Source: DVED01 sp963838375 (GTDB lineage Bacteria; Cyanobacteriota; Cyanobacteriia; Cyanobacteriales; Geitlerinemataceae). From it: a DNA stretch of 64,000 bases. The notes beneath the pieces are model-generated. The model was not told where the DNA came from. It did no database searches and saw only the letters and a list, made by a program, of their open reading frames with translations. The position numbers and the translations under genes were made by a program. Every line of letters starts with the position of its first letter. Within the stretch, counting starts at the first letter, position 1. Location of the stretch: contig CAWIQY010000019.1 in the NCBI GenBank assembly GCA_963838375.1, forward strand, positions 496,001-560,000, written 5' to 3'. This document shows, in pieces, positions 36,754 through 47,466 of the stretch.

Positions 36754-36981
36754 TTAGCGAGATCCAAGAAATTTAAATCCAGGGATACGATCGCTTAAAA
36801 ATGGAAGAATAACTAGTGAGAGTTTAATGGGCCAAGGTAAGAAGATTAGGCTTAAAATTGCGAAGAATGCGGCGAGACCCGTCGCTGCAATTTGAACCAT
36901 TTCTTCGTTGGTATTCGTACTTAAGAATACGGAAACCAAGGCGGCAATTAGGGTAATCAAACAGGGTACAAGCATCAGCAA
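36754..36981 (-). CDS. Small membrane protein (75 aa)
   Basis: The 75-residue product has two hydrophobic helices (LMLVPCLITLIAALVSVFLS and MVQIAATGLAAFFAILSLIF) joined by a short polar turn, NTNEE, and a third less hydrophobic segment (IKLSLVILPFL). The composition and steady hydrophobic pattern favour a real gene. No family is recognised. It is 124 bases upstream of bvdR on the same strand. Confidence 0.55.
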   Translation of the reverse strand: MLMLVPCLITLIAALVSVFLSTNTNEEMVQIAATGLAAFFAILSLIFLPWPIKLSLVILPFLSDRIPGFKFLGSR

Positions 36982-37342
36982 TAAGTGATAAAGTTACATC
37001 TGCGCCATGTTTAGACGCGATCGCACTTGATGCGGAGCGTTCCTTCGGTGTTGAATCCCTACTTCCGTCTGAGATCGATCTTCTCTAAATACGATCGAGT
37101 CTCAGATGAACGATTAGCTAAGTTATACTTACAAAATTTTCGGCTTTTGTCAACCTAATTTTGTCAGGACTTACATACATCGAGTCTTTGGCACTATCAG
37201 TAGATGAGGGTTGCCTTCGCGCTGACTAGATATAGCGTTGCGGCGTCAGTTCGATTTGCGATCGATTCTAGATTTTTGTGATGAATCTTTCGTTGGGCAT
37301 CCCACCTCTTCCGGTTATTAAGTATTTATACTTAATCAAACC
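36982..37342. other. Intergenic region, no gene seen
   Basis: About 360 bases between the small membrane protein and the epimerase-like gene. HIP1-like octamers occur. No RNA gene, terminator or promoter is clear. Confidence 0.4.
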
Positions 37343-38317
37343 TCAGTGGTTACGTTTTACCTTGTTCTGTGATGATGGAGGAATGCCACTCACCGTCAAA
37401 ACATCTGACAGAGTTTCGCAATAAGTCGGCAAATCGAATGTTGCGGGATTCACCGGATGTTGATAGATAAAATGCCGATATTGCAAGCAAAACCTATCCC
37501 AAGCTGCCATTTTAATTTTGAAAGCTGCGATAAAAAAATTAATCAACCAAGGTGATAAAGAAATGCGGAAGTAAACTTTTTTATTGAGATAGTTACAAAT
37601 TTCGCGAATTGCTCGATCGACGGTATAGGGTTGATTTCCTAACACAAAATGACCGGGTTGACAAGATTCATTTTCAACATAAAATCGAACGACTTCTGCA
37701 ATATCTCGAGCGTGGATAAAGTGAAAACTCCCATCTGCTTTGAAAAACCGAATCCAATCGATCCAGTTAAGAACCTCTGGTAATCCTGAAGTGAGGTGAG
37801 ATAAAGGTTTAGTTTCGTCTCCTCCCAAAACTAATGTCGGAAAAAGAACCGTCGTTCGATCGCTTAAAGAATGGCTCGGAAGTTGCTGAATAAAATCGTA
37901 TTTAGACCGAATATAATCGGTTCCTAAATCTCCTGCTTCGGGGAGAATTTTGTTATCTCGATCGAGTAGACTTGCCGTGGAAAAATAGATAACTCGATCG
38001 CAAAGTTGAGGATCGAGCAAATCCATTATCTGACAAGTGGTAGTGACGTTAATATCGAGACAGTCTCGTTCTCCACCCCAAGCGGCTGCCGTCAAAATAG
38101 CACAATCGATCGTCTTCAGGATATCGGCAAAACGATCGATCGATCGTAAATCCGCAGACAAAACATGAATTCCCGGACGTACATCCAGTTTAATTTTCAA
38201 TTTGTCCGGATTTCTCACCAGCAAATACAGCTCGTGCTGGGTATTTTGAATCAGAGTTTCGGTAATATATTGACCGATGCAGCCACTCGCACCCGTAATA
38301 AAAATGCGCTTAATCAT
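37343..38317 (-). CDS. NAD(P)-dependent epimerase/dehydratase-family protein
   Basis: The 324-residue extended SDR protein has the NAD(P)-binding motif FITGASGCIGQYITETLI at residues 6-23, VIYFSTASLL in the fourth strand and the catalytic pattern YIRSKYDF (YxxxK). GNQPYTVDRAIREICNYLNK resembles the substrate region of sugar-nucleotide or sterol-type SDRs. A C-terminal hydrophobic segment (ISLSPWLINFFIAAFKIK) may touch the membrane. The substrate is unknown. Its neighbour hemE is on the same strand, but 214 bases separate them. Confidence 0.8.
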   Translation of the reverse strand: MIKRIFITGASGCIGQYITETLIQNTQHELYLLVRNPDKLKIKLDVRPGIHVLSADLRSIDRFADILKTIDCAILTAAAWGGERDCLDINVTTTCQIMDLLDPQLCDRVIYFSTASLLDRDNKILPEAGDLGTDYIRSKYDFIQQLPSHSLSDRTTVLFPTLVLGGDETKPLSHLTSGLPEVLNWIDWIRFFKADGSFHFIHARDIAEVVRFYVENESCQPGHFVLGNQPYTVDRAIREICNYLNKKVYFRISLSPWLINFFIAAFKIKMAAWDRFCLQYRHFIYQHPVNPATFDLPTYCETLSDVLTVSGIPPSSQNKVKRNH

Positions 38318-38531
38318 GATATAAAGAAGGAGTTCAGGAGTTCTAGGAGTTACAGAAGTTCAGAATACATAGCTAGAACTCTTGAACGACGCTAAAAGCG
38401 AAAATCCCTTGTGTCGCTGTCAAATAGAGAGGAGCGATCTCTTGCGAGCTTAGGGAGCAAATGACTGGGTTTCCCCCATGAGCGACGGGCGAACCCGGAG
38501 GGGACAGAGAGCTTCTCAAACCCCTCAACAG

Positions 38532-39596
38532 TTACACCGTGGCGGTTAACAACTCATCGGCTTGCTTCGCCGTTTCAAAGAAGAACGCCGCGTTTTCCTC
38601 GGGAGTTGTGGGCAGAATTCCATGACCCAAATTGAGGATGTGACCGCGATTTCCGGCTTTGCGAATGGTGTCGAGAATCCGATCGCGAATAAACGCTTTC
38701 GAGCCGAAAAGTACGCCGGGATCGATATTCCCTTGAACGTGCATATCCGGACCCAAACGTCGTCGCGCATCTGCCATATCCACCGTCCAGTCTACGCTGA
38801 TGATATCCGCGCCCGAATTGCTCATCTGTTCCAACACCCCGGCGCTGCCCGTCACCAGCAAAATCAGAGGGGTATCGGGATGGGTGGCTTTGACTTGTTG
38901 GAATACCCGTTGTTGATACGGCAGTGCGAAGGTTGCGTAGTCTTGGGGGCTGAGTTGACCCGCCCAGGAGTCAAACATTTGTATCACTTGAGCGCCGCTA
39001 TCGATTTGGTAGCGGGCGTAAACCGCGATCGCATCTGCCAGTTTTCCCAGCAGTTGATGCAGCACGGTGGGGTCGGAAAACGCCATGCCTTTAATAATGG
39101 AATAGGTTTTTGACCCCTTTCCTTCCACAGCATAGGCTGCCAAAGTCCAGGGTGCGCCGACAAACCCCAGAACAGTAGATTCGTTCCCCACTTCTTGCCG
39201 GAGCGTTTGTAGAATCGTGCGGATAAACGGTAGGGATTCTTCCGGTTCGATGGGGTGTAGGGCATCCACCTGTTCTGGGGTGCGGATGGGTGCATCGATA
39301 ATCGGACCTTTGCCTTCGGCAATGTCCATGCCAATGCCTACTCCGGGTAAAGGCGTGACGATATCGGAAAACAAGATGACACCGTCGGGTTTGAACGCTC
39401 GCCAAGGTTGTAGGGAAACTTCGACCGCCACTTCCGGAATTTCCGAGCGCTCGCGAAAGCTGGGATATTTCTCCCGCAGGTCTCGATATGCCTTCATATA
39501 TCGACCGGCTTGCCGCATCATCCACACGGGCGGGCGATCGAGTTTTTCTCCGCGTGCAGCCCTCAACAGATAGGGAATTTGGGTTGAACCCGCCAT
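38532..39596 (-). CDS. hemE: Uroporphyrinogen decarboxylase
   Basis: HemE removes four carboxyl groups from uroporphyrinogen III in the common pathway to haem, chlorophyll and bilins. The 354-residue protein has the signature PPVWMMRQAGRYMKAYRDLR near residues 22-41, FVGAPWTLAAYAVEGKGSK, QMFDSWAGQLSPQDY and GNIDPGVLFG. The length is normal and the frame intact. Confidence 0.96.
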   Translation of the reverse strand: MAGSTQIPYLLRAARGEKLDRPPVWMMRQAGRYMKAYRDLREKYPSFRERSEIPEVAVEVSLQPWRAFKPDGVILFSDIVTPLPGVGIGMDIAEGKGPIIDAPIRTPEQVDALHPIEPEESLPFIRTILQTLRQEVGNESTVLGFVGAPWTLAAYAVEGKGSKTYSIIKGMAFSDPTVLHQLLGKLADAIAVYARYQIDSGAQVIQMFDSWAGQLSPQDYATFALPYQQRVFQQVKATHPDTPLILLVTGSAGVLEQMSNSGADIISVDWTVDMADARRRLGPDMHVQGNIDPGVLFGSKAFIRDRILDTIRKAGNRGHILNLGHGILPTTPEENAAFFFETAKQADELLTATV

Positions 39597-40099
39597 TAAA
39601 CTTTACCTTCTTATCTGAATAAATACTTAAATGCCTGCATTTCAGAGTACCACAGCAAGCGACCCTCTCAAAGCTCAAAATCCCCACAGCGTAAGTGTTA
39701 AGAATTTTGAAGCGCTCTGGCAGTAGATTGCTCTTTGCCGATCGGTTCTCCAAATCGATTCCGCCTCCAACTTTTGGGGAGTTTGAGAACTATTGCCGGT
39801 CAGGCTATTTCACCCGATCGAGTCTTACCTTGCCTCTTCTTCGTGCTTGAATCCCGTGCTAAAATTATTATGAAAAAATTATGAAAAAGACGAGTCGCGC
39901 TTATAATATAAGCATTCAGACTCAATGCTTTTTTTCTAAATTCGAGTTGTATCGATCCGATCGCCAATCTAGAAAATACCCAACAACCCCGAACATTTTT
40001 GCGTGCATCTAGCAGGGCAAACCGACAAAAATAGACCAGAACCAAACGGGACAAGAACCGATCTCGTTAGATTCGCGCTAGCATGGGGAGATCGAAGTC
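39597..40099. other. Intergenic region upstream of the CHAT-CHASE2 gene
   Basis: These 503 bases contain no supported gene and have an AT-rich stretch near 39,860-39,920 (TTATAATATAAGC). A GGGGAG sits just upstream of the ATG at 40100 as its ribosome-binding site. Confidence 0.45.
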
Positions 40100-42428
40100 A
40101 TGGATAAAAAAGTCGTTCTTAAACTACATGGCATCCTCGAGCATGGGTGTCGAGTTGTTTTGGAAATTTGGTCAAAGCAAAATCTTTCTCTGGAAGCCAT
40201 TGGCTCTTTGCCTCCCAATCCCGAACTCGCAGACTTTGCAGCCACTCATTGGGCAAATTATCGATCGCTTGGCGATCCCGCTCGTAATTCTCGCCTCAAA
40301 CCGGAAGAAATCGTCACAGACAGCATAAACCGCACCCAAAAATGTCGGGAGTCGGCACGGAAGCTGAAGAATCTCCTCCACAAATGGCTTGACTCGCCTG
40401 AATTTCTTCCCATCGAAAAGTGCTTGCTCAAAGAACTCAATATCGATGACTCCATTCGGGTGCAGATTCGGACGGAAGATCCCCAACTGCAAAAACTTCC
40501 TTGGCATTTGTGGGATTGGCTGGCAAATCATCAGACAGAGGCGCTTCAGACAGAGGTAGAGTTAAGCTTTCTCCCCAACCCCGTTTTACCCCTGAATCCA
40601 CCGAAAGAATGCGTCTCCAAAGTGAGAATCTTAGCCATTCTCGGTCATAGCACAAGGGATTAATATCGAGGAAGATCGTCAACTGCTGGAAAATCTCCCC
40701 AATGCTGAGGTTTTGTTTTTGGTGGAACCAAAGCGTCAGGATTTGGGCGATCGCCTCTGGGAAAAACCGTGGGATATCCTGTTCTTTGCTGGGCATTCGG
40801 AAACCGAAGACGATCGAGGACGGATTTATCTCAATCCTGATGATAGCCTCACCCTCAACGAACTTTGGTACAGCTTGAGCCAAGCCGTCACACGCGGATT
40901 GCAACTGGCAATTTTCAACTCCTGTGATGGGTTGGGATTTGTCCAAGAACTGGGAGACTTGCAACTCCCGCACATGGTGGTGATGCGGGAGGTGGTGAGC
41001 GATGAAGTGGCGCAGCAGTTTTTAAAGTATTTCCTCCGTGCTTGTGCCAGTGGAAAACCCTTCACCACAGCAGTGCGACAAGCGCGGGAACGCTTGGAGG
41101 GACTGGAAAAGGATTGCCCCTGTGCCAGTTGGCTGCCGACGATCGTCGCCCACCCCAATGCCCGATCGTTGAATTGGAAGCCGTGGCAGAAACCGGATGA
41201 CAACGATCCCCCTCCCAAACCACAGTGGAGATGGAAAGAAGTCCTCACCGCCAGTCTGGTAATGGCTGGCGTTACCATGGGGATACGATCGTTAGGACTG
41301 TTGCAAACTTGGGAATTGCCAGCCTTCGATCGACTGGTGCAACTGCAACCCGACGAACCTCTCGACCCTCGGATCGCGATCGTTACCATTACTGAAGAGG
41401 ATATCCAAGCGCAAAATCCAGAAGCCCGACAAGGATCGCTTTCCAACGAAACCCTCGATCGTCTGTTGCAGAAACTCAACGCCCATCAACCGCGTGTCAT
41501 TGGTTTGGATATCTATCGCCCCTTTCCCTTGGGAAAGCAACATCGACGCTTAGCCAACCAATTTCAGAATAACGAAAACTTCATCGTTGTTTGCGAAGTG
41601 GGCGGCGGCAAAGAGAACCCGCCAATTCCCCCTCCGCCAGATATTCCCTTAACCCGCGTCGGATTTAGCGATGTCCCGATCGATCCCGACGGCATCATCC
41701 GCCGCCAGTTCTTCGGCATGAGTCCCGGCAAAGACTGCGCCACCGACGTTTCTTTTAGTTTTGCCATCGCCCAACAGTACCTCAGCGCCGAAGGGATTGA
41801 ATTCAAACGGACTTCCCCCAATTCCTTTCAAATCGGCACGGCGAACTTTCCCAAAGTGCAACCGAATACCGGAGGCTATCATCAACTCGATAGCGGCGGA
41901 TATCAAGTGATGCTCAATTACCGTTCGGGGGGTGCGCCCGCCCAAACGGTGACGCTGGGAGAGATTCTCGACGATGGCTTCGATCCGGCATTGATTCGCG
42001 ATCGCATCATTCTCATCGGTACAACGGCGAGTAGTATCGAAGACGGTTTGCCGACGCCCTACAGTGCAAAATATTCGCCCACCAAAACCATTCCTGGTAT
42101 CTTCATCCAAGCGCAAGCCGTCAGCCAAATTCTCAGCGCTGTCAAGGATAATCGACCGGTATTACGATCGCTGCCAGAATGGGGGGAATTTCTCTGTATT
42201 TGGATGGGGGCAATCGCCCCAGAAGTGATTTTTATTTGGGGTTGCTCTGGGAAACGAGATTTCACTGCGTATTTCGTGATGGGGATGGGAGGATTAGTTT
42301 TGATTGGGGGCATCGGTTATTTGGCTTTGATTCAAGGGGTGTGGATTTCGATCGTCCCAGTTGGGTTAGCATTTATGATGGCAAGTGCCAGGAGGATCGT
42401 TGGCAATTCTGGGGGATTCTCAGAATAA
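40100..42428 (+). CDS. CHAT-CHASE2 transmembrane protein, frame break near 40,654
   Basis: An N-terminal region of about 180 residues leads into a caspase-like CHAT domain with its His in DILFFAGHSETED and its Cys in AIFNSCDGLGF. A transmembrane helix follows (VLTASLVMAGVTMGIRSLGL), then an extracellular CHASE2 sensor domain (PAFDRLVQLQPDEPLDPRIA, VIGLDIYRPFPLGKQHRRLA, GVGFSDVP-like), and two more hydrophobic helices at the C-terminus. The first frame stops at 40663. Dropping one A at 40654-40655 gives HSTGINIEEDRQLLENLPN and restores one protein of about 776 residues. Such a protein could link an outside signal to an inner protease. That is inference. Confidence 0.85.
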
Positions 42429-42574
42429 TCGATCAATAAAATTCGCAAACTAGTTGATTAGAAAAGGGAGAATTTAAGATCGCTTTTGTCTGAGATCGAG
42501 TTAGAGGAGGTATTTCCTATTTAGCGAGGAGCGATCTGTGTTTCAACTCATTTTTTTACAACAAATTTAAAAAT

Positions 42575-43477
42575 ATGAAAGCAAAATTTATCAACTTTTT
42601 CAAACTGTTACCCATTTTAACTTTGATGGCGATCGCCTTTTCTCCCAAAGTTTTAGCTCGATCGCTGTCAGCCGATGACAAAAATAAAAATGACCTGCTT
42701 TTTGATGAAAGTATCTCTAGCGTAAAATCGCCGATCAATTTCGTAACCCATTGGTTAAAAAGTGGTGAACTTGATGGTTCGACGAACGGCGAATGGCTGA
42801 TTCCTTTTGCTACTTATGTCCGATATCTACGTTGGGTAAACCTATTTGAGGGCGACGGACAAACTCACGCAGGTAATCGCAAGGGAGGAGCCAATCGCGG
42901 TGATAATTCGATAATGGCTTCGCATCTAAATGCACTGATTCCGAAAACAAATTTAGGACTTACAGTAGACGGACATCCGACATTTTGGTTCTACGTTCCT
43001 GAAAATGATCAAATGGTGAGTCATGCCAAATTTACACTGTTGGATGAAAACCAGAAATCGGTTCTAACAGAGCCCATTTTAGTCTCTCTCTCGGGCACTC
43101 CAGGACTCGTCAGCGTGACCCTTCCCACGACAGAAAAAGAACTCGAGATTGGTCAAAAATATCGCTGGTTCTTTGAATTAGAATGTGATGCCGAAAACTC
43201 ATCAGAGAATACCCAAGTTGATGTGTGGGTTGAGGGGTGGGTTCAGCGAGTCGCACCGATTCCGGGTATAGAACCCGACGATTACATCGCTTATGCCGAA
43301 CGGGGGATTTGGTACAATGCCCTCACACCTCTAGCACGGATGCGCCAACAAAAAGAGCCAAATCCGACGCTGCAAAATGATTGGGTAGATCTCTTAAAAG
43401 CTGTGGAGTTGGAATCTCTCGCCGATGTTTCGATCGCTGACTGCTGTGATGATATGAAACGTGCCAATCGACTGTAG
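42575..43477 (+). CDS. DUF928-type secreted protein
   Basis: The 300-residue protein has a signal peptide (MKAKFINFFKLLPILTLMAI, cleaved near VLARS). Its beta-rich body has LTVDGHPTFWFYVPEND, SLSGTPGLVSVTLP, YRWFFELECD and VWVEGWVQRV, followed by an acidic/amphipathic tail with DDYIAYAERGIWYNAL. These are hallmarks of DUF928, common in cyanobacteria beside CHAT, CHASE2 and TpsA genes. It is probably periplasmic. Its function is unknown. Confidence 0.82.
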   Translation: MKAKFINFFKLLPILTLMAIAFSPKVLARSLSADDKNKNDLLFDESISSVKSPINFVTHWLKSGELDGSTNGEWLIPFATYVRYLRWVNLFEGDGQTHAGNRKGGANRGDNSIMASHLNALIPKTNLGLTVDGHPTFWFYVPENDQMVSHAKFTLLDENQKSVLTEPILVSLSGTPGLVSVTLPTTEKELEIGQKYRWFFELECDAENSSENTQVDVWVEGWVQRVAPIPGIEPDDYIAYAERGIWYNALTPLARMRQQKEPNPTLQNDWVDLLKAVELESLADVSIADCCDDMKRANRL

Positions 43478-43776
43478 AATTTACCCCGTGACGAAACGCA
43501 CCATTTGTCAATTTATTAGCATATTTCGATTGAAGAGAAGACTCTTTTTCGAGAATATTCAGTGCATTTCACAACGATCGACTAGCTGAATGGTAACAGA
43601 CTCAGAAAAGCAACAAAAATCCTATAAAATTATGTTGAAATATCCAGAAAAGATCGATCGACTCCTATCAATTTAAGAACGCATCATCCCTGCCTCGCAT
43701 CGGGAGGAATCGATCGATTTCCTTGATAACATTAAGCTTCGCGTGAATTGAATTGCATCGTTGTTGGGAAAAACTC

Positions 43777-44649
43777 ATGTTTATTAATCCTAAAACTGAT
43801 TATGCTTTTAAGAAGATCTTCGGTTCCTCCGAAAGTAAAAATATCCTCATCAGCTTTCTGAATGCCCTGATTTACGATGCTAATCCCATCATCGAAGATC
43901 TGGAAATTATCAATCCAAACTTACCGCCCAAAATATTGGGATTAAAAGATACTTATCTCGATGTCAAAGCGAAACTCAACGATGGCACTTTGGTGATTAT
44001 CGAAATGCAAGTGTTGAATGTCTTATCCTTCGACAAGCGAGTCTTGTACAATGCCGCCAAAACCTACGCTTTTCAATTGCAATCGGGAGAAGGGTATCGA
44101 ATGCTCAAACCCGTCATTGCGCTGACGATTACAGATTTTGAGATGTTTCCCGAATTTCAGGAGTATATCTCTCAATTTGTCTACAAAGAAAAAACAAAAA
44201 ATGTCACCTATACCGATGGCGAACTCGATTTATTCTTCATCGAGTTGCCGAAATTTCATAAATCTATATCTCAATTAGAAACATTGACAGATAAATGGAT
44301 TTATTTCCTAAAATCAGCTCGATCGTTGACTCAAGTTCCCGCAAATATGGATAATATCCCGGAAATTCACCATGCCTTTGAAATTGCTAACGAAGCAAAT
44401 TTAACGCGGGAAGAGATTGAAGACTTGGAACGGCGAGAACAGTTTATTTACGACCAACAAGGAGCGATCGCGCTGGGACGACAGGAAGGACGTCAGGAAG
44501 GACGACAGGAAGGACTAGAGCAGGGAATGCAAGAAAAAGCGATCGAGATCGCCCGACAATTACTCGATCGTCTTGACGATGAAACCATCAGTCAAACCAC
44601 CGGATTGAGTCTTGAAGAAGTCAAAAGTTTACGCTCAAATCCAGCTTAA
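43777..44649 (+). CDS. Rpn/PD-(D/E)XK family nuclease
   Basis: The 290-residue protein begins MFINPKTDYAFKKIFGSSES and has the PD-(D/E)XK core: LKDTYLDVKAKLNDGTLVIIEMQ, with D (in DVKAK) and ExQ as metal ligands. The C-terminus carries GRQEGRQEGRQEGLEQG, a short Gly-Arg-Gln-Glu repeat typical of the Rpn (transposase_31) group, and an HTH-like end (TISQTTGLSLEEVKSL). Rpn proteins have been linked to recombination and anti-phage roles. Here it sits between DUF928 and CHAT genes. The start at 43777 fits relatives. Confidence 0.85.
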   Translation: MFINPKTDYAFKKIFGSSESKNILISFLNALIYDANPIIEDLEIINPNLPPKILGLKDTYLDVKAKLNDGTLVIIEMQVLNVLSFDKRVLYNAAKTYAFQLQSGEGYRMLKPVIALTITDFEMFPEFQEYISQFVYKEKTKNVTYTDGELDLFFIELPKFHKSISQLETLTDKWIYFLKSARSLTQVPANMDNIPEIHHAFEIANEANLTREEIEDLERREQFIYDQQGAIALGRQEGRQEGRQEGLEQGMQEKAIEIARQLLDRLDDETISQTTGLSLEEVKSLRSNPA

Positions 44650-44660
44650 TCGTTGGGAGT

Positions 44661-47456
44661 TTATCGCCAATCTCCGACTAAAACATAAGGAGCCCAATAT
44701 AAAGGAGCATCATATTCATTTTTCCGCTTGAGAAACTCGAGTTGAGCTTGGCGGAGAGCTTCCGCTCTCGATGCACCGGCGGTCAAATTTTGATAAAAGT
44801 AACCGATAAATTCCGGCACAGACTTGTCTTGCAACCTCCATAGGGAAGCCAGGGTACTGCGTGCTCCCACACGAACGGCAACCCCAGCTAATCCTAAGAT
44901 AGCCCGATCGTCTCCTTCTGCGGTATCACAAGCCGTCAAAACCAGCAAATCGATGGATTTAGCTTGTCTGAGATCTCGACTTCGTAGCAGGTTATCCAAT
45001 TGTTTGAGATTAATCCGACCATCCGCTGCCAGGATGTAGGTTTGGTCGGATTGGGAACTAAACTGACCGTGAGTAGCCAGGTGAACCACTCCGAATGCCT
45101 TCGATCGAATGAGCGATTCGAGTTCCTTTCGGGTAAAGTCATTATTGAGAAGTTGGGAAGTTTCCACACCTGCGTCCGATATGGCTTGCAATTCTCTTTC
45201 GACATTGGGCAAATCCGGCAAATCCGGCAAATCTGGCAAATCCGGATACTCTGATAATCCCGCAGCTAAGATTTTGAGAGGTTGAGACAGCAATTGTGGA
45301 TCGAGAAGCTGGAAACTGGGTTGAATCGCGATGGGATGTTTCTCTATTAAATATTGTTCGCCATCGTACAGCGCCGCCGGGGGAATATTGCGCCATTCTC
45401 CATCGAGAACGAAAACCAAGGTTTCGTCGCCTTGTAAATGCGGTTCAAGAGGTGCGATCAGCCATTGATAAGCTTTCTTTGACAACCGCTTAATTTTTTC
45501 GTAAGCGTAGGGTTTTTGCAACGCCTTCCGTAGATCCTCTAGCACTTCCTCCCGTTCGGTTTTGGGAAGGCGAACGCGGTAATGGAACAAATGGTTGTCA
45601 TCCCCACCGGGCAACCGAGCGATGACTTCGAGACGATCGTCTAAGACAATATTATAGATAGCAACGGCATTGGGATCGATGCTATCGATCGTTTGGGGTG
45701 TAACTTGCAAACAGGCATCCCGGAAGAAGTTATCCAGTTCGGCAAGCTGAAGTTCTTCGATCGCATCTCTGGCGCGTTTCAGGTTTTCTGGGGGTGGATT
45801 TTCCGGTTGCAGGAGCAAATCGACATATTCTCGATACACCGGTTCCACCCGATCTCGAAAATCGAATTGTACGTCTTGAGAAATTGCTACTAAATCGCGC
45901 CGCAATGATTTGAGGGTATTGACAGCTTCATCATAGGCAGCGATCGCATCTTTCACGTTCGGCTGCGGTTGTTGTTTCAAAATCCTTCCCAATTGCCACT
46001 GCCACTGATAGGCAATATCCCCCGCCTGCATCGACTGTGCCAGCAACATTGCGGCTTCCGTGTTCTGTCTGGCATTGTCCCAGTCTTCGAGGCGTTCGTA
46101 GAGTTGTCCCCGATAGCCGAGGGTATAAGAGCGAGTCCGGGGATCTCCGAGAGTTTGAGACTGTTGGACAGCTTTTGAAAGCAACGCTTGCGACTCTCGC
46201 AGACGATCGACTTTCATTAAACTTTGAGCGAGATCGAGTTGGGCGTAGATGGCTGTACGACCGGGAGGCAGCGTGTCAATCAGATTCGCTAAGTCTTGCC
46301 AGTTGGCAACTTGGGTGTCGAGTTGAGAACGAATGGATCTCGAGAACTGAACACCGGGGAGATCGATCCATCTCCCTGCTAAATCGATGGAAAAGCTCAA
46401 CAAATTGAGTTGGGCTCGCAGTAGAGTCGAGTTTACCGTAGAAGTCGCAGCTTGTTGGTAGCAAATCATCGCTGTTTCGGCAGCGGTTTTGGCAGAGGTT
46501 TTGGCAATCTTAGAATCCTCTATGTTTTTTTGACTTTGATAGATGGCGCGAGCAATGTTTGCCAAACCGAACTGCGATTGGTGGAGGGTTTCCGTCGAAG
46601 GGAGGTTTTGGGCAACTTTCAAACTCCATAACCCAGCTTCCATTGCCGACTCAGGTTGCTGTGAGATGTCTGTACGGCTGGCTTGACAGTTCGATCGATT
46701 GAGATCGTCGGGCAAATCTCCTAACTTCCCCAAGAGGCGCAGTACGTAACTGAGATGTTGATATCCTAGGACTTTGAGTTGAGAGTCGGGAAATTCGGGT
46801 AGGGTCGCCGCAACTTCCGTGAGGGTTTGTTCGGCGCGGCGGTAGAGTCCCAACGCTTGTAACGATCGTACGCCATTGAGCTGACTGTGGAGGCTGCCTT
46901 CACGATCGCCGATTTTCGTATATAATTCAACAGCTTCATTCCATCGATCGAGAGAGACATCAAAGCGTCCGAGATCGAATTCCAATCCACCTTGAATTTC
47001 CAAGGTTTGCGCCAAAACTCGCGCGGGCGCGGATTCCTCGACATCGGCAAGGGAACGTAGTAGCGAAACGCTCTCTTCCACGGCTGCCGTGGCTTCCTCC
47101 CACCGTCCCAGTTTTTGCAGGCACAGCGACAAATTGCTCAGGGCGATCGATCTCCCCAGTCCCTGTTTTCCATCAGCAACGGCTTGCCAAATCCCAACAG
47201 CTTCCTCAAAATTACCCGAGTTATACAACTGGCGACCTCGATCAATCCCGGCTGTGCCCGTCGGCAAACCTTGGCTGACGATCGGGGTTTCATAAAATCC
47301 TATTCCTCTGTCCATCCATGTCGCCGGATTTCTCGGGTGTGAGGAATCCATCCCCAAAGCCGGTTTTGGAGACGAGAAATCCGGCAAAAAGATCCATCCC
47401 CAAGTCAGGAGAAATCCGAATCCAAACATCACAAAGAAGAATAGAATACGCTTCAA
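44661..47456 (-). CDS. CHAT-TPR protein with N-terminal membrane anchor
   Basis: The product of about 931 residues has an N-terminal hydrophobic anchor (ILFFFVMFGFGFLLTWGWIF) and TPR repeats over some 500 residues (LYNSGNFEEAVGIWQAVADG, LQKLGRWEEATAAVEESVSL). A C-terminal CHAT peptidase domain follows, with its His in VVHLATHGQFSS and its Cys in LLVLTACDTAEGD, and it ends LYWAPYVLVGDWR. A DLPDLPDLPN repeat precedes the CHAT core. The start TTG at 47456 has GGAGG close before it; a GTG at 47501 would overlap the tpsA stop by 35 bases. It is a membrane-anchored, possibly secreted protease. Confidence 0.85.
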   Translation of the reverse strand: MKRILFFFVMFGFGFLLTWGWIFLPDFSSPKPALGMDSSHPRNPATWMDRGIGFYETPIVSQGLPTGTAGIDRGRQLYNSGNFEEAVGIWQAVADGKQGLGRSIALSNLSLCLQKLGRWEEATAAVEESVSLLRSLADVEESAPARVLAQTLEIQGGLEFDLGRFDVSLDRWNEAVELYTKIGDREGSLHSQLNGVRSLQALGLYRRAEQTLTEVAATLPEFPDSQLKVLGYQHLSYVLRLLGKLGDLPDDLNRSNCQASRTDISQQPESAMEAGLWSLKVAQNLPSTETLHQSQFGLANIARAIYQSQKNIEDSKIAKTSAKTAAETAMICYQQAATSTVNSTLLRAQLNLLSFSIDLAGRWIDLPGVQFSRSIRSQLDTQVANWQDLANLIDTLPPGRTAIYAQLDLAQSLMKVDRLRESQALLSKAVQQSQTLGDPRTRSYTLGYRGQLYERLEDWDNARQNTEAAMLLAQSMQAGDIAYQWQWQLGRILKQQPQPNVKDAIAAYDEAVNTLKSLRRDLVAISQDVQFDFRDRVEPVYREYVDLLLQPENPPPENLKRARDAIEELQLAELDNFFRDACLQVTPQTIDSIDPNAVAIYNIVLDDRLEVIARLPGGDDNHLFHYRVRLPKTEREEVLEDLRKALQKPYAYEKIKRLSKKAYQWLIAPLEPHLQGDETLVFVLDGEWRNIPPAALYDGEQYLIEKHPIAIQPSFQLLDPQLLSQPLKILAAGLSEYPDLPDLPDLPDLPNVERELQAISDAGVETSQLLNNDFTRKELESLIRSKAFGVVHLATHGQFSSQSDQTYILAADGRINLKQLDNLLRSRDLRQAKSIDLLVLTACDTAEGDDRAILGLAGVAVRVGARSTLASLWRLQDKSVPEFIGYFYQNLTAGASRAEALRQAQLEFLKRKNEYDAPLYWAPYVLVGDWR

Positions 47457-47466
47457 AGTGCCTCCA

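Noticed and set aside
43777..44649. The Rpn nuclease as part of a defence island
   Set aside because: No restriction, toxin-antitoxin or other defence genes are adjacent. Its neighbours are CHAT, DUF928 and TpsA genes.
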